A stretch of 39,083 nucleotides of DNA, taken from JAAXGI01 sp963579625 (lineage in GTDB: Bacteria; Gemmatimonadota; Gemmatimonadetes; Longimicrobiales; Gaopeijiaceae). Made by a program: the position numbers and the translations under genes. The stretch's first letter is position 1, and every line of letters begins with the position of its first letter. This document shows, one piece after another, positions 24,613-33,649 of this stretch. The notes below the pieces were generated by a model. The model worked only from the letters and a program-made list of their open reading frames with translations, ran no database searches and was not told where the DNA came from. The stretch is from NCBI GenBank assembly GCA_963579625.1, contig CAUZHN010000020.1:1-39083 (forward strand), written 5' to 3'.

Positions 24613-24963
24613 ATGGCAGAGGATCCCATCATCAAGAAGGCCTATTATTCGATTGGAGACGTGTGTAACCTCACGGGCCTAAAGCCCCACGTCCTGCGAT
24701 ACTGGGAGACTCAGTTCTCAGCGCTCCGCCCCATGAAGAATCCGGCGGGAAATCGGGTCTACCGGCCGAAGGAAGTCGAGCTCATTCATTTGCTGAAACG
24801 CCTACTTTACGAGGAGAAGTACACGATTGAGGGTGCGAACCGTAAGATTCAAGGGGTGCGAAGGTCTGGGGATCTAGAGGAGGAACGCCGCAATGCTCTC
24901 GTACCTGAGATCCTGAGTGGAATTACGGAGGAACTCGAGCACGTCAGGGAACTGCTCACCTGA
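24613..24963 (+). CDS. Short MerR-family DNA-binding regulator
   Basis: A 116-residue MerR-type winged helix-turn-helix protein. The recognition region is 'YYSIGDVCNLTGLKPHVLRY' at about residues 10-29, followed by 'WETQFSALRPMKNPAGNRVY' and 'VELIHLLKRLLYEEKYTIEG'. The remaining 40 residues are a short helical tail, so no effector-binding or metal-cysteine domain is present. The start has GAGAGGAG just upstream. It lies two bases before surE, so it is probably cotranscribed with surE-pcm. Its targets and signal are unknown; lacking a sensor domain, it may act as a constitutive or protein-controlled regulator. Confidence 0.9.
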   Translation: MAEDPIIKKAYYSIGDVCNLTGLKPHVLRYWETQFSALRPMKNPAGNRVYRPKEVELIHLLKRLLYEEKYTIEGANRKIQGVRRSGDLEEERRNALVPEILSGITEELEHVRELLT

Positions 24964-24965
24964 CA

Positions 24966-25715
24966 ATGCGGATCCTCTGCACCAATGATGACGGCTTTCT
25001 CGCCACTGGACTTAGAGTTCTAGCGGCCGCAGCCAAGACACTGGGAACAGTGGCCGTCGTCGCGCCGGACCGAGAACAGAGTGCAACGAGCAACTCCCTC
25101 ACGATCCACCGTCCACTACGCAGCCGAGAGACGTCGGACGGCACACTCGTCGTCGACGGGACTCCAACGGACTGTGTGATCCTCGCCATCAACGCTTTAC
25201 TGGATGAACGACCCGACCTCTGTGTCTCGGGGGTAAACCACGGCTCCAACATGGGGGAGGACGTTCTCTATTCGGGTACCGTGGCGGCAGCCATGGAGGC
25301 GACTGTTCTGGGTGTTTCCGCAGTCGCGATTTCTTACACGGGTGACGACTTCGAGTCGATCGAGGCCTGGGAGAGGATACTGGCCCGTCTCTTGGAACGG
25401 GTGGCCCAGAGGCAGGAGTTTCCACGGTCGACCTTGTTGAACGTGAACCTTCCCCCTGTGATGCCGGATGAAGTCAAGGGTGTGCGAATCACGTCTCTCG
25501 GCCAGAGGAGATACTCGGGTTCCCTGACCCGGGCTGAAGATCCCTCCGGAAAGGAGTACTTCTGGATAGGCGGAGGGGCGACGACGTGGAGGGGAAACGA
25601 GGATTCCGACTTCAGGGCAATTGAGGATGGATATATTTCTGTCACGCCTCTGCACCTAGACCTGACGAATTACCGCATTATCGAGGAGATCCGAGGTTGG
25701 AACCTGGACCTCTGA
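24966..25715 (+). CDS. surE: 5'/3'-nucleotidase SurE
   Basis: SurE is a metal-dependent nucleoside monophosphate phosphatase linked to stationary-phase survival. The 249-residue protein has the metal-binding 'LCTNDDGF' at residues 4-11, 'APDREQSATSNSLT' near 35-48, 'DGTPTDCV' near 63, and 'VSGVNHGSNMGEDVLYSGTV' near 79-98, all as in the family. ATG 24966 begins the protein exactly at the conserved strand. It ends inside the start of pcm, an 19-base overlap. The surE-pcm pair is also conserved in Proteobacteria. Confidence 0.97.
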   Translation: MRILCTNDDGFLATGLRVLAAAAKTLGTVAVVAPDREQSATSNSLTIHRPLRSRETSDGTLVVDGTPTDCVILAINALLDERPDLCVSGVNHGSNMGEDVLYSGTVAAAMEATVLGVSAVAISYTGDDFESIEAWERILARLLERVAQRQEFPRSTLLNVNLPPVMPDEVKGVRITSLGQRRYSGSLTRAEDPSGKEYFWIGGGATTWRGNEDSDFRAIEDGYISVTPLHLDLTNYRIIEEIRGWNLDL

Positions 25716-26380
25716 GCGACCTGCAGTTCGTTGGCTATCGTCGAAAGCTCATCGAAGATATCCGTACCGCTGGGATCAAAGAACTGGAGATCCTGCAGCT
25801 TTTTGATTGGGTGCCAAGACATCTCTTTGTTCCGGAGGGTGTACGGACTCGAGCGTATGAAGACGCCCCGATCCCTATCGGGTACGGGCAAACGGCGTCA
25901 CAGCCATCCCTTCAGGCGTCCTATCTCCAGATTCTCCAGCCGACTTTTGATGACCGCGTGTTGGAGATCGGTACCGGAAGCGGCTACCTGACAGCGCTGC
26001 TGGCGCTTGCATCGGATCGCGTCTACTCAGTGGAGAGAGTTCGCGAGCTCTCGGTTAGAGCGCGCAAGGCTCTTGATGCGCTGGAACTCCGAAATGTCGC
26101 TCTCTTGGTTGGCGATGGATCCATAGGATGGAAGAAGTTTGCTCCGTACGACCTCATCACAGTCTCCGCAGCTTCCCCGGCGGTTCCGGCAGCACTCCTC
26201 GATCAACTAGCCGAGGACGGTAGGATGTTGATCCCGGTCGGGTCGAGGAAAAGTCAGGAGTTGATTCTGATCCGCAGAGAAGGAAAGAAGTTTAGCCAGG
26301 ATGTGGTCCGAGATGAATGCACGTTTGTACCCCTAGTGGGAAGCCAGGGATGGGGCGAGGAGATGGTCAGAGATGAGTGA
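25697..26380 (+). CDS. pcm: Protein-L-isoaspartate O-methyltransferase (PCMT)
   Basis: PCMT uses S-adenosylmethionine to methylate abnormal isoaspartyl residues so that damaged proteins can be repaired. At 227 residues it has 'WVPRHLFVPEGVRTRAYED', 'PIPIGYGQTASQPSLQA' (the family usually has GQTISQP), and SAM motif I 'VLEIGTGSGYLTALLA'. The C-terminal 'MLIPVGSRKSQELILI' is typical. The only good start is TTG 25697, inside surE, with GAGGAG nine bases before it. Its stop overlaps the next gene (ATGAGTGA). Function with SurE in damage control during starvation is known for the family. Confidence 0.95.
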   Translation: MEPGPLSDLQFVGYRRKLIEDIRTAGIKELEILQLFDWVPRHLFVPEGVRTRAYEDAPIPIGYGQTASQPSLQASYLQILQPTFDDRVLEIGTGSGYLTALLALASDRVYSVERVRELSVRARKALDALELRNVALLVGDGSIGWKKFAPYDLITVSAASPAVPAALLDQLAEDGRMLIPVGSRKSQELILIRREGKKFSQDVVRDECTFVPLVGSQGWGEEMVRDE

Positions 26381-26975
26381 CCTCAGAGTTCTCCGACGAC
26401 TCTACGACTGGGTCCTTGGCTGGGCACACACCCCCTACGGTGTTTCGGCTCTGGTAGTACTTTGCTTTGCGGAGGCGTCCTTTTTTCCGATTCCGCCCGA
26501 TCCACTTCTGATAGCGCTCTGTCTCGGTGCCCCACATCGTTCGTTTCGCCTTGCCGCTTGGGGGACTGCCGCATCGGTGACGGGGGGCATTGTCGGATAT
26601 CTCTTGGGTTGGGGAGCCTGGAGCCTTCTCGGAGATTTCTTCTTCGCCTGGGTACCCGGGGTCACACCGGAAGCTTTCTCAACCGTCCAGGATCTCTACG
26701 AAAGATGGGACTTTTGGGCTGTGTTTCTGGCCGGACTCACCCCGATCCCATACAAGGCATTCACACTCTCCGCTGGAGTATTTGCGATCCAGTTCCCGAT
26801 ATTTGTGGTCGCAAGCATCCTCAGTCGTGGTCTTCGGTTTTTCCTTATATCTGGATTGATCTGGAAGTTCGGGGCCTCCGTGAGCCAGTTCATCGATCGC
26901 TACTTTAATGTGCTGGCCATCGGGTTTGGGATCCTTTTGGTGCTCGGTTTTGTGATCGTGGGTTGGATGTTCTGA
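26373..26975 (+). CDS. YqaA/DedA-like membrane protein
   Basis: A 200-residue integral membrane protein of the DedA/VTT superfamily, closest in pattern to YqaA. About five hydrophobic helices are visible. The family's 'CFAEASFFPIPPDPLLIALC' lies near residue 30, and 'LAGLTPIPYKAFTLSAGVF' near 120 carries the conserved Pro/Arg-region equivalents. DedA proteins affect lipid-carrier recycling and envelope integrity, but the transported substrate for this subgroup is not settled. It overlaps pcm and ends the surE-pcm unit; in Proteobacteria a similar gene often follows pcm before nlpD and rpoS, neither of which is here. Confidence 0.9.
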   Translation: MSDLRVLRRLYDWVLGWAHTPYGVSALVVLCFAEASFFPIPPDPLLIALCLGAPHRSFRLAAWGTAASVTGGIVGYLLGWGAWSLLGDFFFAWVPGVTPEAFSTVQDLYERWDFWAVFLAGLTPIPYKAFTLSAGVFAIQFPIFVVASILSRGLRFFLISGLIWKFGASVSQFIDRYFNVLAIGFGILLVLGFVIVGWMF

Positions 26976-27397
26976 GCCCCCAGTCTTCACAGGGATTGCT
27001 GAAGGCCAAATATCGTTTCGGTCGGGAACGTAGCCCCTTCTTACTCGATGATTCAGGAGGACGCAAGATGGCTGGCAGAAGAAGATGTCGCCGTTAAGAT
27101 TGCCCATAGCGAAAGGGATATGGGGGAATTCAGCTCGAGCTATGCCATCCTTTGGTGCTTCGGCAACATGTCGAGCGCGATCGCTTTTTTGTCTTCGATG
27201 AAGAGTCCCCGGAGGGGCAGCATGAGATTTGGTAAATTTTGACTGCTCGCGGTATCTGGCCCCTGGGTATCGGTAGGATCCAGACTCTTACGCTGGGGTG
27301 GACAGAAGCCAATGGAGCAGGATTGTCCGGTGGCCCTCCAGGCCTTAGCGAGCCAGATTACCGGCGCACATTGCCCCTCTTAATAGCCGATTACTGA
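26976..27397. other. 422-base gene-free gap, with a possible Arg-rich mini-ORF
   Basis: No convincing gene, RNA or terminator is seen between the YqaA gene and the ABC exporter. An AGGAGG sits eight bases before ATG 27068, which opens a nine-codon frame (MAGRRRCRR, stop at 27095). A 64-codon frame from 27048 overlaps it but looks like random sequence. Promoter elements for the exporter must lie here but no good match to the -35/-10 consensus stands out. Confidence 0.4.
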
Positions 27398-29206
27398 ATG
27401 TCGAACCGTTTCCAGTCCCCTGAGCGGTATGTAGGGAAGCACCCACTACGCCGCCTACTGAGGTACGCCGCTCCCCATCACCGGGAGATGTTGTTTGCCT
27501 CCGTATGCTCGGTTCTGAACAAGTTCTTCGACCTAGGCCCTCCCGTGCTAATCGGTGCCGCGGTCGATGTGATCGTGCAGCAGGAGAACTCCTTTCTTGC
27601 AGGGTTCGGAATCGTCGATGTCTGGCTTCAACTCCTAGTCCTCTCCGGCGTCACCTTCATAGTCTGGATTCTGGAGTCAGCGTTCCAGTATGCCTACGCG
27701 CTTCTTTGGCGAAATCTGGCTCAAACCGTCCAACACGAACTCCGCGTCGACGCATACCGCCACCTCCAGGGACTGGAGCTCGCGTATTACGAGGAGCGGA
27801 GTACGGGCGGGCTCATGTCGATCCTGAGCGATGATATTAACCAGCTAGAGCGTTTCCTCGACATCGGAGCGAACGAACTCCTACAGGTTACAACGACCGT
27901 GGTTGTAATCGGGCTTGCGTTCTTGCTTCTGGCCCCCTCCGTCGCATGGATGGCGATTCTTCCCATGCCCGTGGTCGTCTGGGGGTCCATCCGATTCCAA
28001 CGGCTCCTGATGCCGTACTACGCCAACGTTCGAGAACGGGTGGGCGTTATAAACGCCCGACTTTCCAACAACCTCGGTGGTATCACCACGATCAAGGCGT
28101 TCACCGCCGAGGAGTATGAGGTCGGGCAGGTGGAGCGGGAGAGCGCCGCCTATCGCGACGCGAATCGCCGAGCTATTCGAGTCAGTTCTGCCTTCGTGCC
28201 CCTGATTCGGATCGTGATCCTCTTCGGGTTCACCGCAACCCTGCTCTACGGTGGTTTAGAGGCGGTCGAGGGACGGCTCTCGGTAGGGACCTACAGCGTC
28301 CTCGTCTTCTTGACTCAGCGCCTCCTGTGGCCACTCACGCGCCTAGGCGAGACGCTCGACCAGTACCAGCGGGCGATGGCCTCCACGAATCGTGTCATGG
28401 CATTGCTGGATACACCCTTCGAGATTCATCCCGGGACGCGGTCGCTCAGAGTGTCAGAGGTTCAGGGAGCCATTGAGGTCGAGAACGTGACTTTCGCGTA
28501 CGATGGTGGTCCGAAGGTGCTTCGAAACATTTCCCTCTCTATTCCGCCTGGCCAGACTCTTGGCGTCGTCGGCTCGACCGGATCGGGAAAGAGTACGCTC
28601 GTCAAGTTATTGCTGCGACTTTATCCGGTCGGGGAAGGAAGAATTACACTGGACGGAATCCCCACCAGCGAGACTCGCCTGGAAGATCTTCGTAGACTGG
28701 TGGGGCTGGTGAGCCAGGATGTCTTTCTCTTCCAAGGAACGGTTCGGGAGAACATCGTCTACGGGAGTTGGCAGGCAGCGGATGATCAGATCGAACGTGC
28801 GGCGCGTCTTGCCGAGGCCCATGACTTCATCGAGCGTCTGCCGGCAGGTTATAACACGATCGTTGGGGAGCGAGGGCAAAAACTTTCTGGAGGGCAGCGG
28901 CAGCGTATTGCAATCGCCCGAGCAATCCTAAAGGATCCACCGGTACTGATTCTGGACGAAGCGACCAGCGCAGTGGACAACGAGACGGAGGCCGCCATCC
29001 AGCGATCGCTCGACCGGATCTCCCGCGACCGGACCACGATCGCTATTGCGCATCGTCTGTCTACGATCCGATCCGCCGACCAGATTTGCGTTCTTGAGGC
29101 CGGTAAGGTAGTTGAACTAGGAAGCCACGATGAGTTAATCACGAGCGATGGTGTGTACGCAGCGCTCTGGAGGGTCCAAACCGGAATTGAGTTCGCAAGG
29201 AGTTAG
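27398..29206 (+). CDS. ABC exporter half-transporter (membrane plus ATPase domains)
   Basis: A 602-residue ABCB/MsbA-like half-transporter that should work as a dimer in the inner membrane. The transmembrane domain covers about residues 20-320 with six helices. The ATPase domain has Walker A 'GVVGSTGSGKSTLV' near 388, Q-loop 'LVGLVSQDVFLFQGTV', signature 'LSGGQRQRIAIARA', Walker B 'PVLILDEATSAVD' and H-loop 'IAIAHRLSTI'. ATG 27398 lacks a clear ribosome site. It stands alone, about 170 bases before a convergent gene. MsbA flips lipid A, and the lipid A operon in this genome makes that tempting, but multidrug or lipid export is equally likely from sequence alone. Confidence 0.92.
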   Translation: MSNRFQSPERYVGKHPLRRLLRYAAPHHREMLFASVCSVLNKFFDLGPPVLIGAAVDVIVQQENSFLAGFGIVDVWLQLLVLSGVTFIVWILESAFQYAYALLWRNLAQTVQHELRVDAYRHLQGLELAYYEERSTGGLMSILSDDINQLERFLDIGANELLQVTTTVVVIGLAFLLLAPSVAWMAILPMPVVVWGSIRFQRLLMPYYANVRERVGVINARLSNNLGGITTIKAFTAEEYEVGQVERESAAYRDANRRAIRVSSAFVPLIRIVILFGFTATLLYGGLEAVEGRLSVGTYSVLVFLTQRLLWPLTRLGETLDQYQRAMASTNRVMALLDTPFEIHPGTRSLRVSEVQGAIEVENVTFAYDGGPKVLRNISLSIPPGQTLGVVGSTGSGKSTLVKLLLRLYPVGEGRITLDGIPTSETRLEDLRRLVGLVSQDVFLFQGTVRENIVYGSWQAADDQIERAARLAEAHDFIERLPAGYNTIVGERGQKLSGGQRQRIAIARAILKDPPVLILDEATSAVDNETEAAIQRSLDRISRDRTTIAIAHRLSTIRSADQICVLEAGKVVELGSHDELITSDGVYAALWRVQTGIEFARS

Positions 29207-29374
29207 GCGGACAGAACCCCGTGATCATTGATTGTCCCTTCCCTTCGTGGGTGCAGGATATCAATAGCCCATATAATTGAATAAATAAGATTAGGATTGA
29301 GCTGACCCAGGAGGAAAGCGATAATCCCGACCCACTTCTAAGGGAATCCCTACACAACCAACCCGATCGGTTAC

Positions 29375-30424
29375 TCAGAACATGGCGATGGGGTTAACGG
29401 GGGAGCCGGTACCATTCGGGATTGGGAGAGGGGCGATGGTTAGCATGAACTCCCACCGCTCTTGGGCGGCCGCCATCTCACTCAGCGCTTCGAAGTCGGC
29501 CCGGTCGAGCAGGTGTACGCCTAGCATCGTCAAGGCGAAGTCGTGCAAGGCGATCCTGGGCAGGTCGCCCGGGGGTTGTGGCATGTAGCCCGGTGTCTCC
29601 CATCCGATGATCGCAACGTCCCGCTCCTTCAGCCAAGGGATCACCGAGTTGTCCAATCCCGCCGCTTCAGCCCCAGTGTCGAACGGCCCGATCGCGTCTT
29701 GCCTCGCCCAGCGGCCCCACCGTAGGAGCATCGCATCACCTGCACCCACTCGGACGCCGCTTTGAGCCTCCCACGCTTCGAGATCCTCTACGGTTATTTG
29801 GGTCCCTGGCTCTAGGTACGGCACTCCCTTGAGTCTTGGGATATCGTACAGTACGCCACGGGTCACGATTCCGTCCTTCATCGTGAGGACTGAGTTCTTC
29901 TTCGCGCCCTCCTCTATCGTAATGAACTCTGAGACCGAATCCCCATTCCACATCCTGCCGTCAAAGAACCGATGGCCGAAGCCGTCGATATGAGTCGTTC
30001 CAGGACCATGGATGCAACGATACGCAACTCTGTCCGTGGCCCCGGTTGGGCCCAGACTTGCCATTTCCCACTCGATTGGACAGGGGTTGTCGATGGTCTG
30101 TTCAGTCTGCGCAGTCGCTGCGAGAGACACGATGATCCCCTCCTGAACCAGGGCTACCGCGGCCAGCCGTTTTTCTGGAGTGATCAGGTTAAGAGCCCCA
30201 ATTTCATCATCCGGTCCCCACCGGCCCCAGTTCGAGAGCTCCATTTGCCATTGGTCATACTCAGCTTGGCTGACTGAGGGTGTGACTTCTTGGGCGCTCG
30301 CAACATGGACGGCCCCGCTAAGTATGAAGTAGCCCGAGCAGGCGATCGCACTGAGGAGTGCCGGAGCGAATCCTCCGAGTAATTTCCGGTGTGTGGCGCT
30401 CCATTTTGTTGGATGGTGTAGCAT
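29375..30424 (-). CDS. Secreted cyclase-family (kynurenine-formamidase-like) hydrolase
   Basis: A 349-residue protein of the cyclase/formamidase family (PF04199). The start on the minus strand is chosen at 30424, where AGAGGAAC lies five bases upstream; the protein then begins with a long signal sequence ending 'AVHVASAQE'. The mature domain opens with 'WGRWGPDDEIGALNLITPEK'. The metal motif is 'HGPGTTHIDGFGHRF', a variant of the family's HxGTHxDxxxH in which the first His is displaced. Family members cleave formyl amides or cyclic compounds with a metal; this substrate is unknown. It is divergent from the creatininase-like gene, and both carry signal peptides, suggesting joint use in the periplasm or outside the cell. 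Confidence 0.88.
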   Translation of the reverse strand: MLHHPTKWSATHRKLLGGFAPALLSAIACSGYFILSGAVHVASAQEVTPSVSQAEYDQWQMELSNWGRWGPDDEIGALNLITPEKRLAAVALVQEGIIVSLAATAQTEQTIDNPCPIEWEMASLGPTGATDRVAYRCIHGPGTTHIDGFGHRFFDGRMWNGDSVSEFITIEEGAKKNSVLTMKDGIVTRGVLYDIPRLKGVPYLEPGTQITVEDLEAWEAQSGVRVGAGDAMLLRWGRWARQDAIGPFDTGAEAAGLDNSVIPWLKERDVAIIGWETPGYMPQPPGDLPRIALHDFALTMLGVHLLDRADFEALSEMAAAQERWEFMLTIAPLPIPNGTGSPVNPIAMF

Positions 30425-30563
30425 GAGGTTCCTCTGTGTGAGCTTGGTCAGGGGATTATTGTGAGGGGAGCCAGTCCGAAAGATGCGTAGCGTGAATATG
30501 CGGAGCAAGGAAAAGGAAAAGCCCATCGGGGTTATACACTCTGAGGGTTCGGGCCGGGCTAAG

Positions 30564-30591
30564 TTCACAAAGAGTTAGACCCCTCTGTTAT
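30564..30591 (+). promoter_or_regulatory. Possible sigma70-type promoter for the creatininase-like gene
   Basis: TTCACA at 30564-30569, a 16-base spacer, then TGTTAT at 30586-30591. Transcription would start near 30598, just before the gene at 30612. Both boxes are imperfect. It lies in the 187-base divergent intergenic region shared with the cyclase-family gene. Confidence 0.3.
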
Positions 30592-30611
30592 CCAACCTTT
30601 AGGCGGACGAA

Positions 30612-31406
30612 ATGAGATCCTTAATTTCTAGTATCGCGGCAGCTCTGCTCCTAGCTAACCCGGTTGATGCACAACAAGGCCAAAGCGTATTCCTCGAAGA
30701 ACTAACGACAATTGAAGTGGGAGATCTGATCGCAGGTGGCTACACCACGATCATTCTTCCTACGGCGGGGACTGAGCAAAATGGTCCGCATCTGGCCATT
30801 GGGAAACACAAATACATCGTCAACTATGCGTCCGAACGTATAGCGCGCATTCTGGGGAGCACCCTGGTGGCTCCGGTCGTGACCTATGTGCCCGAGGGTG
30901 ATGTCGAACCCCCGTCGGGTCATATGCGATACCCGGGGACAATTACGCTCCCAAACGAATATTTCATGAAGCTCATCGAGTATGCGGCACGGAGCTTCCG
31001 GGTTCACGGGTTCAGTGACATCGTGTTCATCGCAGACAGTGGAGGAAACCTCGCCGGCTTGGAGGCGGTGGCGGAGCAACTCAATCTGGAGTGGGAAGAA
31101 GAGACGACCCGCATACATTTTGTTGACGACTACTACGATAACAATGGTTTCGCCCAGTGGTTGATGGAGCAGGGGGAGACCGATGAGAGCCTAGGCTCCC
31201 ACGCCAGTGTAGATACTACCTCTGAACTACTATTTGTAGCTCCAGAGCACGTCCGAATGGATGAACTGGAGAGAGCAAGCGGCCCTGAGTGGAGTGATAT
31301 GACAGGCGATCCGACTCGCGCAAATGCAGAGTATGGAAGGAACGGTCTTCAACTCAAAATCGACGCAGCTGTTCGACAGGTCCGTCTTTTGATGGGACAA
31401 CTTTAG
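30612..31406 (+). CDS. Secreted creatininase-family protein with altered metal residues
   Basis: A 264-residue creatininase-like amidohydrolase (PF02633). A signal peptide covers residues 1-20 ('SSIAAALLLANPVDA'), which is unusual because most members are cytoplasmic. The family's first metal block E-Q-H-G-x-H-L...D appears as 'TEQNGPHLAIGKHKYI', so by alignment the usual His after EQ is Asn and the usual Asp is His. The second block, normally NGHGGN, is 'ADSGGN', with the His replaced by Ser. The fold-defining Gly and Pro residues remain. It may bind metal differently or act by another mechanism. It is divergent from the cyclase-family gene; prpE follows 190 bases later. A small-molecule amide substrate is only a guess. 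Confidence 0.85.
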   Translation: MRSLISSIAAALLLANPVDAQQGQSVFLEELTTIEVGDLIAGGYTTIILPTAGTEQNGPHLAIGKHKYIVNYASERIARILGSTLVAPVVTYVPEGDVEPPSGHMRYPGTITLPNEYFMKLIEYAARSFRVHGFSDIVFIADSGGNLAGLEAVAEQLNLEWEEETTRIHFVDDYYDNNGFAQWLMEQGETDESLGSHASVDTTSELLFVAPEHVRMDELERASGPEWSDMTGDPTRANAEYGRNGLQLKIDAAVRQVRLLMGQL

Positions 31407-31596
31407 ATAGACACTTGTCATGCCATCGGAACAGGTGGTGAAGACGTCTGTTGGTTGGTGCCAATTCGGATATCACCCCAATCCCATGTGTGCACCGTGC
31501 TCGTTCTCGATCACCGGTGTCTATTGAATCCCCTTACCTGGCTCGTAGGGTTTGGGCTTGCAATTCTCCAACCGGAGCAGGCAGGTTGGTCCCGGC

Positions 31597-33501
31597 ATGC
31601 CCACGCTCCTTGAAGCCGCGTACTCTGAGTCACTCACCGATCCAGAAAGTTTCTGGGGTCGGGCCGCGGAGAACGTACACTGGTACCGACGGTGGGATCG
31701 GGTCCTCGACGAGTCCAATCCCCCGTTCTTTCGATGGTTCACCGGAGGGCTGGTAAACAGTTGTTATAACGCCCTCGATTTACACGTATCCTCGGGCCGA
31801 GCCGAGCAGATCGCCCTGGTCTATGACAGTCCTCTGACGGATACCATCCAGAGCTATACATACCGGGCGCTCCTCGAAAAAGTCGCGCGCTTCGCAGGAG
31901 TACTGGTAAGCCTTGGCGTCGAGAAGGGCGACCGAGTCATCATCTACATGCCAATGGTGCCCGAAGCTGTGGTCACTATGCTCGCTTGCGCACGGATCGG
32001 CGCCGTTCACGCGGTAGTCTTTGGCGGCTTTGCGGCTAACGAGCTGGCAACCCGCATCGACGCAGCCAGGCCGAAGGTGATAGTCGCAGCTTCCTGCGGT
32101 ATCGAACCGGGTCGTGTAGTCGCGTACAAGCCGCTGCTCGATCGGGCGATCGAGCTAGCCGAGAGTAAGGCGGTGCGGTGTGTCGTTCTTCAGCGCCCTC
32201 ATTTGCCATGCGAGATGGTAGAGGGTCGGGATATGGACTGGGAAGAGTTGATGGAAGGTGCTGAGCCTGTTCAATGCGTACCCGTTTCCGCTACCGACCC
32301 GCTCTACATTCTTTATACCTCAGGTACGACCGGAATGCCAAAGGGGGTGGTCCGCGATAATGGCGGACACTTGGTGGCGCTCAAGTGGAGTATGGAGGCG
32401 GTATACGGGATGGCCGAGGGGGATGTGTACTGGGCCGCCTCTGACGTGGGCTGGGTCGTGGGACATTCGTATATCGTCTACGCGCCACTTTTTAAGGGTT
32501 GCACCACGATTATCTACGAAGGTAAACCCGTGGGCACTCCCGATCCCGGAGCGTTCTGGCGGGTTATTTCCGAGCACGGGGTGAATGCTCTGTTCACTGC
32601 TCCTACGGTTCTCCGGGCGCTCAAACGAGACGACTCGGAAGGTGAGTACCTTCGCCCTTACGACCTCTCCTCCTTCCGGGCACTGTTTCTGGCAGGCGAA
32701 CGGTGTGATCCAGACACCCTTCGGTGGGCCGAGCGGAGACTGAGTGTGCCTGTGCTCGACCACTGGTGGCAAACCGAGACAGGCTGGGCCATAGGAGCTA
32801 ACTGTGTGGGGTTGGGCGAGCTCCCTGTGAAGCCCGGGTCCTGCACTAAGCCCGTACCCGGATATGATGTGCGGATTCTACAGCCTGAGGGTGGCGAAGC
32901 GCCCCCGAATCAGGTCGGTGACATTTGTGTGCGGCTGCCCCTTCCTCCGGGTTGTATGTCCACTCTCTGGAACCAGGACGAACGATTCGTCGAGTCCTAT
33001 CTGAGCGGTCATCCGGGCTACTACCAGACTGCCGACGCCGGGTATGTCGACGAGGACGGCTATCTTTTTGTTATGGGCCGAACTGACGACATCATCAACG
33101 TGGCTGGCCACCGGCTTTCGACTGGTGCCATGGAGGAGGTGCTGGCCTCTCACAACGACGTTGCCGAGTGTGCGGTTGTCGGGGTAAATGATCCGGTGAA
33201 GGGAGAGGTGCCTATAGGCTTGGCTGTGCTAAAGACTGATGTTACCCGGAGCGAGAGCAAAATCATCAGTGAACTCGTGCAGATGGTTCGAGAGCGTATA
33301 GGACCGGTCGCTTCCTTCAAGGTTGGAGTCATCGTGACCAGGCTTCCTAAGACACGGTCAGGAAAGATCTTGAGGGGCACAATCAAGAAGATCGCGGACG
33401 GAGTAGAGCATGGCTCACCTCCCACTATTGATGATCCTGCGATCCTTGGGGAGATCGCAAAATGCTTGAAACGGATAGGTTATCCCATTCGGGAAGAGTG
33501 A
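31597..33501 (+). CDS. prpE: Propionyl-CoA synthetase (PrpE-like acyl-CoA ligase)
   Basis: An AMP-forming acyl-CoA synthetase of 634 residues, activating propionate (or another short acid) to its CoA ester in the cytoplasm. The P-loop 'LYILYTSGTTGMPKGVVRDN' is the PrpE-type form, since acetyl-CoA synthetases rarely have 'RDNGGH' after it. Also present are 'WWQTETGWAIG', 'GYYQTADAGYVDEDGYLFVM', 'GRTDDIINVAGHRLSTGAME' and the catalytic lysine segment 'LPKTRSGKILRGTI'. The N-terminal 'AAENVHWYRRWDRVLD' matches the acetyl/propionyl-CoA ligase entry domain. ATG 31597 has a weak ribosome site; the frame runs back a further 45 bases to a TTG. No methylcitrate or methylmalonyl genes are in the window. 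Confidence 0.92.
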   Translation: MPTLLEAAYSESLTDPESFWGRAAENVHWYRRWDRVLDESNPPFFRWFTGGLVNSCYNALDLHVSSGRAEQIALVYDSPLTDTIQSYTYRALLEKVARFAGVLVSLGVEKGDRVIIYMPMVPEAVVTMLACARIGAVHAVVFGGFAANELATRIDAARPKVIVAASCGIEPGRVVAYKPLLDRAIELAESKAVRCVVLQRPHLPCEMVEGRDMDWEELMEGAEPVQCVPVSATDPLYILYTSGTTGMPKGVVRDNGGHLVALKWSMEAVYGMAEGDVYWAASDVGWVVGHSYIVYAPLFKGCTTIIYEGKPVGTPDPGAFWRVISEHGVNALFTAPTVLRALKRDDSEGEYLRPYDLSSFRALFLAGERCDPDTLRWAERRLSVPVLDHWWQTETGWAIGANCVGLGELPVKPGSCTKPVPGYDVRILQPEGGEAPPNQVGDICVRLPLPPGCMSTLWNQDERFVESYLSGHPGYYQTADAGYVDEDGYLFVMGRTDDIINVAGHRLSTGAMEEVLASHNDVAECAVVGVNDPVKGEVPIGLAVLKTDVTRSESKIISELVQMVRERIGPVASFKVGVIVTRLPKTRSGKILRGTIKKIADGVEHGSPPTIDDPAILGEIAKCLKRIGYPIREE

Positions 33502-33649
33502 CCGTGCACCGGATGCTTGAAGCCATCTGGATAAATCCAGTCTAGGATTAGAGCCTTTCGTTGCCTTGCCCCCCATCGGATCCATCAGCATCTTCGCTTC
33601 TTAAATATACTCTGTGCGCCGTTCCCAGTAGCTTTCCACCAACGGGACT

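Noticed and set aside
27048..27242. 64-codon frame in the gap before the ABC exporter
   Set aside because: The ribosome site lies inside this frame and serves the nine-codon ORF instead; no domain or hydrophobic pattern is seen.
29272..29277. Perfect TATAAT -10 box between convergent genes
   Set aside because: No -35 element at suitable spacing and no gene downstream on that strand; the region is simply A/T-rich.
31451..31756. 101-codon frame before and into prpE
   Set aside because: Pro/Ser/Arg-rich, overlaps the conserved N-terminus of PrpE in another frame, no ribosome site.
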